Assembly (NCBI GenBank): GCA_030825825.1
Contig: JAPJPE010000002.1
Span: 1 to 33,234 of the forward strand
Source of the DNA: Streptococcus sp.
GTDB lineage: Bacteria > Bacillota > Bacilli > Lactobacillales > Streptococcaceae
Direction: 5' to 3'
Length of the DNA stretch: 33,234 bases
Shown here: positions 6,521 through 14,885 of the stretch, piece by piece
Layout of the letters: every line of letters begins with the position of its first letter
How positions within the stretch are numbered: the first letter of the stretch is position 1
Notes under the pieces: generated by a model
Database searches by the model: none
Told to the model about the DNA's origin: nothing
The model's input: the letters and a program-made list of their open reading frames with translations, nothing else
Made by a program: the position numbers and the translations under genes

Positions 6521-8371
6521 ATGAAACAAAGTAAAATGTTGATTCCAACGCTTCGCGAAATGCCAAGCGATGCTCAAGTTATTAGCCATGCTTTGATGTT
6601 GCGTGCAGGTTATGTTCGCCAAGTATCAGCGGGTGTCTATTCTTATCTGCCACTAGCTAATCGTGTGATTGAAAAAGCAAAAGGCATCATGCGCCAAGAA
6701 TTCGAAAAAATTGGAGCAGTAGAAATGCTGGCTCCAGCCCTTTTGAGTGCGGATCTCTGGCGTGAATCTGGTCGTTACGAAACTTACGGGGAAGACCTTT
6801 ATAAGTTGAAAAACCGTGAAGGCTCTGACTTTATCTTAGGTCCAACTCACGAAGAAACCTTTACCGCTATTGTGCGCGACTCAGTAAAATCTTACAAACA
6901 ATTGCCATTGAATCTCTACCAAATTCAACCAAAATACCGCGATGAAAAACGCCCACGGAATGGTCTTCTTCGGACCCGTGAGTTCATCATGAAAGATGGT
7001 TACAGTTTCCATGCCAACTATGATAGCTTGGACGTTACTTACGATGAGTACAAGGCAGCTTATGAGCGGATCTTCACCCGCAGTGGCATCGACTACAAGG
7101 CCATCATCGGTGATGGTGGTGCCATGGGCGGAAAAGATAGCCAAGAGTTTATGGCTGTTACACCTACTCGTACAGACTTGGACCGTTGGGTTGTTTTAGA
7201 CAAATCGGTGGCTTCATTTGATGAGATTCCAGCAGAAGTCCAAGAAGAAATCAAAGCAGAATTGCTCAAATGGATGGTCTCTGGTGAAGATACCATTGCC
7301 TATTCAAGTGAATCAACCTATGCTGCGAACTTGGAAATGGCTACCAATGAATACAAGCCAAGTAACCGTGTCGTAGCAGAAGAAGAAGTAAAACGCGTGG
7401 AAACGCCAGGTGTCAAATCGATTGATGAAGTGGCAGCCTTCTTGAATGTTCCAGAAGAAGCGACTATCAAGACTTTGGTTTACATTGCAGATGAAGAGCC
7501 AGTTGTAGCCCTTCTTGTTGGCAATGACCAGCTTAATGAAGTGAAGTTGAAAAATTACCTCGGAGCAGATTTCTTTGAACCTGCAACCGAAGTGGAAGTG
7601 AAAGAATTATTGGGAGCTGATTTTGGCTCTCTCGGTCCAGTTGATCTTCCTGAAAATGTTAAGATTATCGCAGACCGCAAGGTCCAAGACAGCCGTAATG
7701 CAGTAGTCGGTGCCAATGAAACAGGCTACCACTTGACTGGTGTCAACCCAGGACGTGACTTTACTGTAGAATACGTCGATATCCGTGAAGTTCGTGAAGG
7801 CGAAATCTCACCAGATGGGAAAGGGGTCTTGAACTTTGCACGTGGGATCGAAATCGGTCACATTTTCAAACTCGGCACACGCTACTCAGCTAGCATGGGA
7901 GCAGATGTCTTGGACGAAAACGGTCGTGCGGTTCCAATCATCATGGGCTGCTACGGGATCGGTGTGAGCCGTCTTCTTTCAGCCGTTATGGAGCAACATG
8001 CACGCCTCTTTGTCAATAAGACTCCAAAAGGGGAATACCGTTACGCTTGGGGAATTAACTTCCCTAAAGAATTGGCGCCATTTGATGTGCATTTGATTCC
8101 AGTCAATGTCAAGGATGAAGCGAGTCTTGCTTTGACCAATCGGATCGAAGAAGCCTTGGTGAATAAAGGCTACGAAGTCTTGGTGGATGACCGAAATGAA
8201 CGCGCTGGTGTCAAATTCAGCGATAGTGATTTGATTGGACTTCCAATCCGCGTAACAGTTGGTAAGAAAGCAGCTGAAGGCATCGTAGAAGTGAAAATCA
8301 AAGCAACAGGAGATACCATCGAAGTTCATGCGGATAATCTTCTTGAAACCCTTTCAATCTTGAACAAATAA
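6521..8371 (+). CDS. proS: Prolyl-tRNA synthetase (bacterial type with editing domain)
   Basis: A 616-residue class II aminoacyl-tRNA synthetase charging tRNA-Pro. Order of domains: class II catalytic core with motif 2 (PKYRDEKRPRNGLLRTREF), the YbaK-like INS editing domain between about 225 and 400 that clears Ala-tRNA-Pro, the motif 3 region (GCYGIGVSRLL), and the C-terminal anticodon-binding domain. Length matches streptococcal ProRS (617). ATG 6521 is preferred over an upstream in-frame TTG (6515) because AAAGG (6507-6511) is correctly spaced to it. It is the last gene of the block, closed by a bidirectional terminator. In pneumococcus, from memory, the region between proS and polC is also where accessory genes sit. 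Confidence 0.96.
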   Translation: MKQSKMLIPTLREMPSDAQVISHALMLRAGYVRQVSAGVYSYLPLANRVIEKAKGIMRQEFEKIGAVEMLAPALLSADLWRESGRYETYGEDLYKLKNREGSDFILGPTHEETFTAIVRDSVKSYKQLPLNLYQIQPKYRDEKRPRNGLLRTREFIMKDGYSFHANYDSLDVTYDEYKAAYERIFTRSGIDYKAIIGDGGAMGGKDSQEFMAVTPTRTDLDRWVVLDKSVASFDEIPAEVQEEIKAELLKWMVSGEDTIAYSSESTYAANLEMATNEYKPSNRVVAEEEVKRVETPGVKSIDEVAAFLNVPEEATIKTLVYIADEEPVVALLVGNDQLNEVKLKNYLGADFFEPATEVEVKELLGADFGSLGPVDLPENVKIIADRKVQDSRNAVVGANETGYHLTGVNPGRDFTVEYVDIREVREGEISPDGKGVLNFARGIEIGHIFKLGTRYSASMGADVLDENGRAVPIIMGCYGIGVSRLLSAVMEQHARLFVNKTPKGEYRYAWGINFPKELAPFDVHLIPVNVKDEASLALTNRIEEALVNKGYEVLVDDRNERAGVKFSDSDLIGLPIRVTVGKKAAEGIVEVKIKATGDTIEVHADNLLETLSILNK

Positions 8372-8372
8372 G

Positions 8373-8426
8373 AAAAAAGCTTTCTGAGCCTTAACCAGGT
8401 GTTAAGGAACTCAGAGAGCTCTTTTT
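8373..8426. terminator. Bidirectional terminator between proS and the lipoprotein gene
   Basis: AAAAA at 8373-8377, AGCT (8378-8381), CTGAG (8384-8388) and TTAAC-type inner arm pair with GTTAA, CTCAG and AGCT, then TTTTT at 8422-8426. The stem is long with small bulges. A-run on one side and T-run on the other let it serve both converging genes; the T-run touches the minus-strand stop codon. Confidence 0.85.
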
Positions 8427-8976
8427 ATTTATCTTCTTTGAGGCCTTGATCTTTGAAATAGGTAAAGAGATCTTGTGGTTTGCCTTTAAGATATTTCAAC
8501 ATGGTAGTGTTGGTTTCTTCCCCTTGATCAGCCAGTAATTTCACAAAATCTTCTTTTTTCATTTGAGTAAAATCAACATGCATAACGTTTGTATAGGTCT
8601 GTTTATCATCATCGATTTTGATGCTTGTGTTGATCCCAGCTTGTCCGTTAACACCGCGTTTGGAATTTGCTTTATCAGCTTCTTCTTGGTAGACTTCCTT
8701 CAATTCAGCGACATCTGATTTTTGCATATCTTCCGGTATTGGTGCAACGCCCATGATGGTCATCGAAACAATCTCATCTTTTTTGTAGCCAATTTGAATT
8801 TTGTTTTGGTAGTGATCACCGAGGTCGCTAACAAAGGTCTTGGTTTGGACTTGCTCCTTTTGGGTTTGAGTGGCCTCTTGCTTGGAAGAAGCGCTAGTAG
8901 TCCCTTTTCCTTGTTGGCCTTGGCTACAAGCAGTAAGGGCAAGTAGACAGACAGCGGTAAGTAGAAATTTTTTCAT
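8425..8976 (-). CDS. YehR-like (DUF1307) lipoprotein
   Basis: A 183-residue surface lipoprotein. The signal peptide MKKFLLTAVCLLALTAC carries a lipobox LTAC with Cys17 as the lipidation site. A Gln/Ser/Thr-rich linker (to about residue 48) is followed by a soluble domain of the YehR/DUF1307 type: 'G-D-x-x-x-x-K-I-x-I-x-Y-K-K-D-E-I', a Glu/Lys-rich middle with 'G-V-N-G-Q-A-G-I', and the closing 'D-F-T-Q-M-K-K-E-D'. Function of this family is unknown. The start has a good AAGGAG site. It reads toward proS, opposite to all neighbouring genes, and its 5' end shares a long intergenic region with the type VII locus. Confidence 0.85.
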   Translation of the reverse strand: MKKFLLTAVCLLALTACSQGQQGKGTTSASSKQEATQTQKEQVQTKTFVSDLGDHYQNKIQIGYKKDEIVSMTIMGVAPIPEDMQKSDVAELKEVYQEEADKANSKRGVNGQAGINTSIKIDDDKQTYTNVMHVDFTQMKKEDFVKLLADQGEETNTTMLKYLKGKPQDLFTYFKDQGLKEDK

Positions 8977-9037
8977 AAATACTCCTTATAGGTTAATGGT
9001 GTTCGATCTTGTATGAAACAAGTTTTGAACAGGTTTC

Positions 9038-9046
9038 ATTATACCA
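9038..9046 (-). promoter_or_regulatory. Extended -10 promoter of the YehR-like gene
   Basis: On the minus strand this reads TGGTATAAT, a perfect extended -10, about 65 nt before the start codon. No clear -35. The transcribed leader (about 9001-9030) can form a GTTC/GAAC plus CTTG/CAAG hairpin. Confidence 0.6.
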
Positions 9047-9231
9047 TAAAAGTTTTAAAAATGAAAAAATATACAAAAATCTTCAAAATTTGCTTTTAAA
9101 AACACCTAAAATCAACAATTTTTATCTATGTGTTGAGTTAATGTAAAAGGACAGAGTGTCTTCTTTTCTTTCCAGAAATAATACTAGTTGGAGACTACTG
9201 GGGCAAGGAATTCAGAAAATATATTACAGGT

Positions 9232-9269
9232 TTGTGACAAAATGTTACACAATTGTAACAAAGTTACAA
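9232..9269 (+). promoter_or_regulatory. Cluster of TGTnAC-type motifs upstream of the esxA promoter
   Basis: Four copies of GTnACA follow each other: GTGACA (9234-9239), GTTACA (9244-9249), GTAACA (9255-9260) and GTTACA (9263-9268), roughly one helical turn apart. They include the perfect inverted repeats TGTTAC-acaatt-GTAACA and TTGTAAC-aaa-GTTACAA. They end about 26 bp before the -35, a position suited to an activator. The rest of the 477-nt gap (8977-9453) is AT-rich and shows no gene. Confidence 0.5.
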
Positions 9270-9294
9270 TGTTTTATCAGTTAGCCCTCTAAAC

Positions 9295-9323
9295 TTGACA
9301 TTCTGGCAATATTTCATTAAGAT
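9295..9323 (+). promoter_or_regulatory. Promoter of esxA
   Basis: TTGACA (9295-9300), 17-bp spacer, TAAGAT (9318-9323). This gives a leader of about 120 nt before the esxA ATG, ending in an AAAGGAG ribosome site. Confidence 0.6.
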
Positions 9324-9453
9324 ATTTTTAAGTAAATAATACAAACAGGGAGAAAAAGGTAAAATATACAGTTATCTGGCATTTTACTAATTCGTACTAA
9401 AATGTATTGTTTATGAAAAAAATATAAGGGTATCAGCCCAAAAGGAGAAAAAT

Positions 9454-9741
9454 ATGGCTCAAATTAAATTAACTCCAGAAGACCTACGTGCTTCAGCACA
9501 ACGTTATGCACAAGGTTCTCAAGAAATCGATCAAATCCTTACTACTTTGACTCATGAACAACAAGTCATCGACGCAAACTGGGATGGATCTGCATTTGAT
9601 AGCTTTGAAGCACAATTCAACGAATTGTCTCCAAAAATCAAACAATTCGCTCAATTGTTGGAAGACATCAACGGTCAATTGATCAAAGTTGCTGATATCG
9701 TTGAACAAACTGACCAAGATATCGCTGCACAAATCCACTAA
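9454..9741 (+). CDS. esxA: EsxA, WXG100 protein secreted by type VII
   Basis: A 95-residue helical hairpin protein, the small core substrate of T7SSb, which is exported as a dimer and is needed for export of other substrates. The W-x-G turn motif is at residues 43-45 (WDG), between two predicted amphipathic helices. There is no Cys and no signal peptide. Codon use favours the frequent codons of highly expressed streptococcal genes. It has its own promoter and an excellent AAAGGAG ribosome site. Two strong terminators directly follow it, so most transcripts should encode EsxA only, with a minority reading into esaA. That fits the higher demand for a secreted substrate than for the machine. Confidence 0.95.
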   Translation: MAQIKLTPEDLRASAQRYAQGSQEIDQILTTLTHEQQVIDANWDGSAFDSFEAQFNELSPKIKQFAQLLEDINGQLIKVADIVEQTDQDIAAQIH

Positions 9742-9753
9742 GATAGTCTTGGA

Positions 9754-9795
9754 GGTGATCTTACTTCTTGTAGGTAGATCACCCTTTTGTCTTTT
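9754..9795 (+). terminator. First terminator after esxA
   Basis: Perfect 8-bp stem GGTGATCT (9754-9761) / AGATCACC (9776-9783), followed by CTTTTGTCTTTT. Confidence 0.85.
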
Positions 9796-9804
9796 GATAT
9801 ATAG

Positions 9805-9843
9805 AAAATAGGGGTTAGATTCTTAATTCCTAACCCCTATTTT
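9805..9843 (+). terminator. Second terminator after esxA
   Basis: Perfect 14-nt inverted repeat AAAATAGGGGTTAG (9805-9818) / CTAACCCCTATTTT (9830-9843) with an 11-nt loop. The A-run and T-run at its ends allow it to work in both directions. Only 29 nt remain before esaA. Confidence 0.85.
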
Positions 9844-9872
9844 GTATCTATGAATTAGAAAAAGGAAAAGGT

Positions 9873-12800
9873 ATGGAAGTTAAAAATAAAAAATGGTTAA
9901 AATACATCGGTCAGAGTGCGGTTGTGCTCCTTTTGATGGGATCTGTCGTGGGTCTGTATACGACTGTTCAAAAGGACCAAAAGCAAAACGAAGCCAAGAC
10001 CGTGCAAACGACAGAAAACACCAAGCTCAACATTGCGGTTGTCAATGAAGACAAGGCGGTCAAACTGAATGATAAAGAATACAACCTTGGGGCTAGCTAT
10101 GTAAAGAATATCGAACGGGATAATTCGCAAAACTGGTCTGTACTCCCTCGTGGAGCCGCTGAGTCAGGACTTGCAGATGGCAAGTACCAGTTGATGATTG
10201 TCATTCCAAGTGACTTCTCAGAGAAGGTCTTGGAAGTGAACGCGGTTAATGCAGAGAAGACTACGGTGACGTATAAGGTCAATGCGGCTGGAAATTCTCA
10301 GGTTGAAAACGAGGCCAATAAAGTCGCTAAAGATATCGTTTCAGACTTGAATAGCCAGTTGGTTGATATGTATATGGTCAGCATTTTGAGCAACCTTTAT
10401 ACAGCTCAGAAGAACGTGGAAACAAGTAACAAGATCCAATCGACCAACATTGGTTCATACCGGAGTAACTTGCTGGATTCAGCTTTAGATTCCAAGAATA
10501 TTTTCCCAAGTCTCTATAGCTTGTCTACGTCTTCTGTCGAGTCGAATAATGCCTTGAAGACAGTCCTTGAGTCTTATACACAGGCTTTTGATCAATTGAC
10601 CCAATCTCAGGATCAGTACGGTCAAAACTTCGACACATTGATCAAGCAACGCTCTGAGGATAAGATCAGCCATGAAGAGTTCATGAATCAGCTGATGTCC
10701 ATGAACCAGTCTGTTGTCAGTGAAAAGACCCAAGAGTTGTATAAGAATCTACAACAAAACCAAGAAGCAATTACCAAACAATTGAGTCAACCAACTGAAA
10801 CAGAAGGAGATGCTTCAGGTACCAAGACCTATGCAGGCTTGACAAAAGATGTGAATGATCGTGTGGCAGACCTCGAAAAAGGGATCAAGGCAGAACGCGA
10901 CAAATTAGATGAGCATGAAAATAACATCGAGTCTTCTGTAAAAGCGAAGATCCTTGACTACTATGGTCTAAAAGAAGGAGAAAAAGTCACCCTTCGTACC
11001 TTGATTGGGAAGACGAGTATCAAGACCTTAAGTGAGGCACGTAATAAAGCGGATGATACTATTCGTCAAGCGATTGAAAAGTTGCCGTCTCTAGATCCAG
11101 CTAGTCTTAATCTCAATAAATATGGCAACCTCAATACAGCAATTCATTTTGATAGTACTTTTGCTGGGACGATGGCGAAAGCAAATGGAAATGCTGATGA
11201 TTTAAAAACTTTGGCTGCAGAAGTAGATGCCAAATCAACTGCAGTTGCCGATGTCCTCAATGCTAAATCTGGAAAACAGAAGGTTAGCATCCAAGTACCA
11301 GCAGGAGTCAAGGTGGATACTTGGACCTATGATGGACATACTTATGCAGGTAGCGGCGAGCAGGAAGTCGAACTGAAAGATGGCAAACAAATCCAAATTC
11401 ACCTTGTTGAAGATGGAGGAGCTATGCCAAGCGCGATTGATGTTGAAGTCCTTGTGAATGGGGTTTCTTCAACTAGTGTGACCGTATCTGCAGATGAATT
11501 GAGAACAGCTGTTGCTAACTATGCATCGAAAGCTAGTGAAATCGCCTTGGATTATCAACGCGCGGGAGCATTGATCGATGCCTACTATCCAGAAGATGAC
11601 AACCATGTTCGTCATTCACTCTATGATCCAATCGAAGATATGGATCTGACAAACGCTTTGGTCGACGTCGTGAAGGCTGCTGTTTCAAGTAACATAAAGG
11701 ACTACCGTAAGAGTATTGAAACGGATGAATCTGGGGATGCTACGAATAGTGTGAAAGCTCAGTTAGATGGCACCCTTAAACAGTTGCAAGACTTAGGGCC
11801 ACAATTGCAGGCTAACCTTGCAGCAATCGAAAACACCAACAAGGATTTAACCCAAAATATCAATGATCAATTGACGCAGTATGCAGACCTTCAAAAACGT
11901 TTAGAAGAGATCTCAAAAACACAAGAAACAGTGACACAAGCTCAAACCAAGACCGATGCAGATTTGTCAGCCCTTGGGTCTGAATACACGTCATTATTGA
12001 GCTCGACAGAAGGCGTTAAGAGCTCATCTCGTAGCAATGTAGAAGCTGCTAACTCTACCAATGAAATCTTTAGCCAATTGAACAAAGAATTGGAAAGAGC
12101 CCAAGGCAATACAGAGAAATTGTCTAGCAATGCGGAAAGTTTGATGGGTGAATTCGATAAGGAATTGTCTGAAAATGGAAACTTCGTTGAAGCCTTCCGT
12201 AAAGTCTTCAACAACGCCTATGAAAATGGTGTGCCAAATGAAGTCTTGCTCGACTTCTTGTCAAATCCAGTTGCAGAGAAATCTACTTCTGTGAAAGCGA
12301 CCATCAACGTCTACCGTCCATTTATCTGGATCTTTATGCTAGAAGTCTTGAGCCTCTTTACAGCTTATCTCTTTGCGACTCAGCCAATCATCCGCAAGGT
12401 GAAAGATCGTTTCAAATTGAATCGCTTGCAAGAGTCTGATCTCTTGTCTGTCGGTGTCCTTGTGGGACTTTCTCTCATTCTTGGACTGGTGATCGGAATG
12501 ATTTCAAGTATTCAACTCTCTGTTGGTCGTGAATATGTACCTTCATGGGTATTCTTAGCGGTTCTAGCAAGTTTTGTCTTGGTACAACTGCAATACCTCC
12601 TCTTGAAACACTTCCGTGTGATTGGAATGGGACTGGCCTTCTTCATGTTGATTAGCTATGTCTACCTATCAAGCGCGATCGGAACGACCGCGACCTTGTC
12701 AGGCCTTCCAGCACTGGTGAAAAATGTCAACCTCCTTTCTATTTTAGAAGGACAGTTTGCGGGTTACTTTGATGGACAAACAGCCGGTATCGGCGTCTTC

Positions 12801-12896
12801 TTCGGATTGTTGGTCTTCTTCGGACTTTTGGCGGCTGCCAATATCTTCATTCCAAAGAAGTTTACTCAAACAAAGGAAATTGAATCAAGCTTATGA
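9873..12896 (+). CDS. esaA: EsaA, membrane core component of type VII secretion
   Basis: A 1007-residue membrane protein. One membrane segment near the N-terminus (about 11-30) is followed by a very long extracellular part (about 35-810) with coiled-coil stretches, then five membrane segments (about 815-837, 857-880, 888-910, 914-936, 970-992). This is the EsaA/YueB architecture: it forms a dimeric arrow-shaped shaft that spans the cell wall; the Bacillus homologue is the phage SPP1 receptor. Ribosome site is GGAAAAGG. No promoter is apparent in the 29 nt after the second terminator, so expression likely depends on read-through from esxA or on a weak promoter hidden in 9742-9804. Its stop overlaps the essA ATG (ATGA). 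Confidence 0.95.
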   Translation: MEVKNKKWLKYIGQSAVVLLLMGSVVGLYTTVQKDQKQNEAKTVQTTENTKLNIAVVNEDKAVKLNDKEYNLGASYVKNIERDNSQNWSVLPRGAAESGLADGKYQLMIVIPSDFSEKVLEVNAVNAEKTTVTYKVNAAGNSQVENEANKVAKDIVSDLNSQLVDMYMVSILSNLYTAQKNVETSNKIQSTNIGSYRSNLLDSALDSKNIFPSLYSLSTSSVESNNALKTVLESYTQAFDQLTQSQDQYGQNFDTLIKQRSEDKISHEEFMNQLMSMNQSVVSEKTQELYKNLQQNQEAITKQLSQPTETEGDASGTKTYAGLTKDVNDRVADLEKGIKAERDKLDEHENNIESSVKAKILDYYGLKEGEKVTLRTLIGKTSIKTLSEARNKADDTIRQAIEKLPSLDPASLNLNKYGNLNTAIHFDSTFAGTMAKANGNADDLKTLAAEVDAKSTAVADVLNAKSGKQKVSIQVPAGVKVDTWTYDGHTYAGSGEQEVELKDGKQIQIHLVEDGGAMPSAIDVEVLVNGVSSTSVTVSADELRTAVANYASKASEIALDYQRAGALIDAYYPEDDNHVRHSLYDPIEDMDLTNALVDVVKAAVSSNIKDYRKSIETDESGDATNSVKAQLDGTLKQLQDLGPQLQANLAAIENTNKDLTQNINDQLTQYADLQKRLEEISKTQETVTQAQTKTDADLSALGSEYTSLLSSTEGVKSSSRSNVEAANSTNEIFSQLNKELERAQGNTEKLSSNAESLMGEFDKELSENGNFVEAFRKVFNNAYENGVPNEVLLDFLSNPVAEKSTSVKATINVYRPFIWIFMLEVLSLFTAYLFATQPIIRKVKDRFKLNRLQESDLLSVGVLVGLSLILGLVIGMISSIQLSVGREYVPSWVFLAVLASFVLVQLQYLLLKHFRVIGMGLAFFMLISYVYLSSAIGTTATLSGLPALVKNVNLLSILEGQFAGYFDGQTAGIGVFFGLLVFFGLLAAANIFIPKKFTQTKEIESSL

Positions 12897-13348
12897 AAAA
12901 AATGATGTATCTTCTCTTTGTCTTTAGTCTCTTGCCAGTAGTTGTTGTTTCTGCAGATGATTTTATTGATAATCGTCTGCAGGTCAACAACTCACGTCTT
13001 GAGACAGAAGAGGAAAAGACACTCGGGGGCCAATTGGATGCGACTGAGTCTCTTTTCAATGAGAAGGATCAGAAAAAATTAGCAGATGAAAAACGCAAGC
13101 AAGAGAAACAATTGACCGATTCAGACGGCCAGTTGTTTTCTGCTATAAAGGGAAAGAAAAAAACAGGGCCTGAAGCGGACCTGTTCCAGCCGGAAAATCA
13201 AAAATTATCTAAATTTGAGTCCAATGTGGAGGACAATTCGGCCAGTTTGGCGGATTTTATTCCAGCCTTGCAAATGCTGGCTTGGAGTGCCCTTCTCTTT
13301 GGGATTGCTGGCTATATTTCTTATCGAATCTATAGAAAAGAGGCCTAA
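12893..13348 (+). CDS. essA: EssA, type VII secretion membrane protein
   Basis: A 151-residue protein that starts with a signal-like hydrophobic segment (residues 3-21, ending VVVVSA). A charged, mostly Lys/Glu/Asp-rich extracytoplasmic part follows, then a C-terminal membrane segment (about 126-146) and a short basic tail (YRKEA). This is the EssA pattern of T7SSb; EssA is needed for secretion but its biochemical role is poorly defined. It overlaps esaA by 4 nt and esaB begins at the next base after its stop, so these genes are translationally coupled. Recognised more from position and topology than from sequence motifs. Confidence 0.88.
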   Translation: MKKMMYLLFVFSLLPVVVVSADDFIDNRLQVNNSRLETEEEKTLGGQLDATESLFNEKDQKKLADEKRKQEKQLTDSDGQLFSAIKGKKKTGPEADLFQPENQKLSKFESNVEDNSASLADFIPALQMLAWSALLFGIAGYISYRIYRKEA

Positions 13349-13591
13349 ATGGACCAACATATCAATGTCACCTTCCGTATGAATGGGGCAAGCCATGACC
13401 TCCGGATCCCAACGCGGATGGAGGTGCGACGCTTGATTCGGGAATTGGATCAGATCTTTGGGTCTGCCATGGAGCCTAGAAGCAAGTATCAATTGCGCGT
13501 GGTAAATAAGGGCATCTTGCTGGATGAAGGCAAGGTGGTACAAGAGCATCCGATCACGAGTGGTGATCTGATCGAAATTGAGGAGTGGTAA
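13349..13591 (+). CDS. esaB: EsaB, ubiquitin-like cytosolic type VII protein
   Basis: An 80-residue protein with the ubiquitin-like beta-grasp pattern of EsaB/YukD: an N-terminal beta strand (INVTFRMNG), a helix with R-x-L-I-R-E-L, a strand Y-Q-L-R-V-V-N-K-G and a final 'I-T-S-G-D-L-I-E-I'. There is no C-terminal GG, so it is not a conjugated modifier. In S. aureus EsaB is an essential cytosolic part of the secretion system, possibly regulating assembly. Immediately downstream of essA, and 1 nt before the essB start. Confidence 0.92.
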   Translation: MDQHINVTFRMNGASHDLRIPTRMEVRRLIRELDQIFGSAMEPRSKYQLRVVNKGILLDEGKVVQEHPITSGDLIEIEEW

Positions 13592-13592
13592 G

Positions 13593-14882
13593 GTGAAAGA
13601 AGAACAATTTACACTGGAAGAACAAGTCTTCCATTTTGAAAAAGAAGAAACGAGCTGGCGACTGGACCTCAAGCGTTCAGAAGTGGATAGCCAGGATTTA
13701 CGCAATTTATGGATTTTGGATCTCCATCATCCCCTGTTTTTAGAGCAGAGCATGACGGCCGATCAAGACCAGATTCATCTGACCTATCAGACAGATGCGC
13801 TGGGCTTGAGTGCAGAAGAAATCCAAGAATTACCCGTATCAGACCGTCTTCGTCTAGCTATCAATGTCTTGGATTTGGCGCCAGCCTTGGAGCTTCCAGT
13901 GACCTTTATGTTGCATCCCGTCAATTTGTTTGTGACCAAGGATGCCCAAGTCAAGATTGCTTACCGCGGGGTTCCGGGAATGATGGTGCCACGCAAGTGG
14001 GATCAGGTTGAATTTTTGCGCCAGGCTAAGTGCTATGCCGTTACTCTTTTTGGTGATTGGGACTTCATGGAGCTCTATCAAGGGACGCTTGAATTAGAAG
14101 ATCTACCAGATTTCTTGGTAGAAATCCGTGATGCCGCTAGCTTAGAAGAGATGAAAGCTCTCTTAGAGAAAGCCTACCAAGAACGCAAGGAAGAGGAAGA
14201 AAAGACCTTGACCTTGGTTTCAAGCCGTCAACACCGAATCTTTAAGTTGGCAACTGTATGGCTTTCCGCTGTAGTGGCCCTCTTACTTTTGCCTTTGATC
14301 TATTTGGTCTTTTTCCAAGCACCCTTTAAAGAAAAGTTGCTTCAAGCGGATACAGCCTATCTCAAGGTAGACTATACCGGTGTAATCGATGAGTTGGAAG
14401 GAGTAGCTCCAAGCAGTCTTCCAACGACACAGAAATATGAGTTGGCGACGTCTTATTTGCAAGGCTTGAATTTCTCAGAGGACCAAAAGAAGGTCATACT
14501 TAACAATGTTACGCTCAAGTCAGACAGCCTCTATCTCCACTACTGGATCTATATCGGCCGTCATGACTTTACCCAAGCGCTGGATACAGCCAAACGAATC
14601 GACGATTCAGACTTGATCATCTACGCCCTTCGTAAAGAAATCAAGGCGACACGTGATAGCGAAAAACTCTCTGGTGAACAGCGCGAGAAAAAACTCTCTG
14701 AGCTTGAGGGTGAATACAAGAAATACTGGGATGCCCGCTCTAAACTCTTAGAAGCAGAGACAGATGAAACCAAAGCTTCCACTAGCAGCTCAACAACGGC
14801 TTCGTCTACAGAAGGCTCCTCAACAGAAAGCTCGTCTTCTACAACTGCAAGCTCGACTGAGTCTAGCGACCACAAGGAGTAG
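13593..14882 (+). CDS. essB: EssB, pseudokinase-fold membrane component of type VII secretion
   Basis: A 429-residue single-pass membrane protein. The cytosolic N-terminal domain (about 1-215) has the pseudokinase-like fold described for EssB/YukC. One membrane segment lies at about 222-243 (VVALLLLPLIYLVFF). The extracytoplasmic helical domain follows, then a low-complexity Ser/Thr/Glu tail over the last 35 residues. EssB bridges EsaA and EssC in the T7SSb core. GTG 13593 is taken as start: AGGAG (13581-13585) inside the esaB end is spaced 7 nt from it. The upstream in-frame TTG (13578) has no such site. essC follows after 3 nt. Confidence 0.93.
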   Translation: MKEEQFTLEEQVFHFEKEETSWRLDLKRSEVDSQDLRNLWILDLHHPLFLEQSMTADQDQIHLTYQTDALGLSAEEIQELPVSDRLRLAINVLDLAPALELPVTFMLHPVNLFVTKDAQVKIAYRGVPGMMVPRKWDQVEFLRQAKCYAVTLFGDWDFMELYQGTLELEDLPDFLVEIRDAASLEEMKALLEKAYQERKEEEEKTLTLVSSRQHRIFKLATVWLSAVVALLLLPLIYLVFFQAPFKEKLLQADTAYLKVDYTGVIDELEGVAPSSLPTTQKYELATSYLQGLNFSEDQKKVILNNVTLKSDSLYLHYWIYIGRHDFTQALDTAKRIDDSDLIIYALRKEIKATRDSEKLSGEQREKKLSELEGEYKKYWDARSKLLEAETDETKASTSSSTTASSTEGSSTESSSSTTASSTESSDHKE

Positions 14883-14885
14883 TCT

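Noticed and set aside
9208..9222. CodY-box-like TTCAGAAAAT upstream of esxA
   Set aside because: Only the core fits; about five mismatches to the 15-nt consensus by eye, and in AT-rich DNA this is expected by chance.
9231..9252. Rex-type operator (TTGTGA...TCACAA) upstream of esxA
   Set aside because: The TTGTG and CACAA arms are 11 nt apart instead of 8, and the inner bases do not match; the GTnACA cluster explains the similarity.
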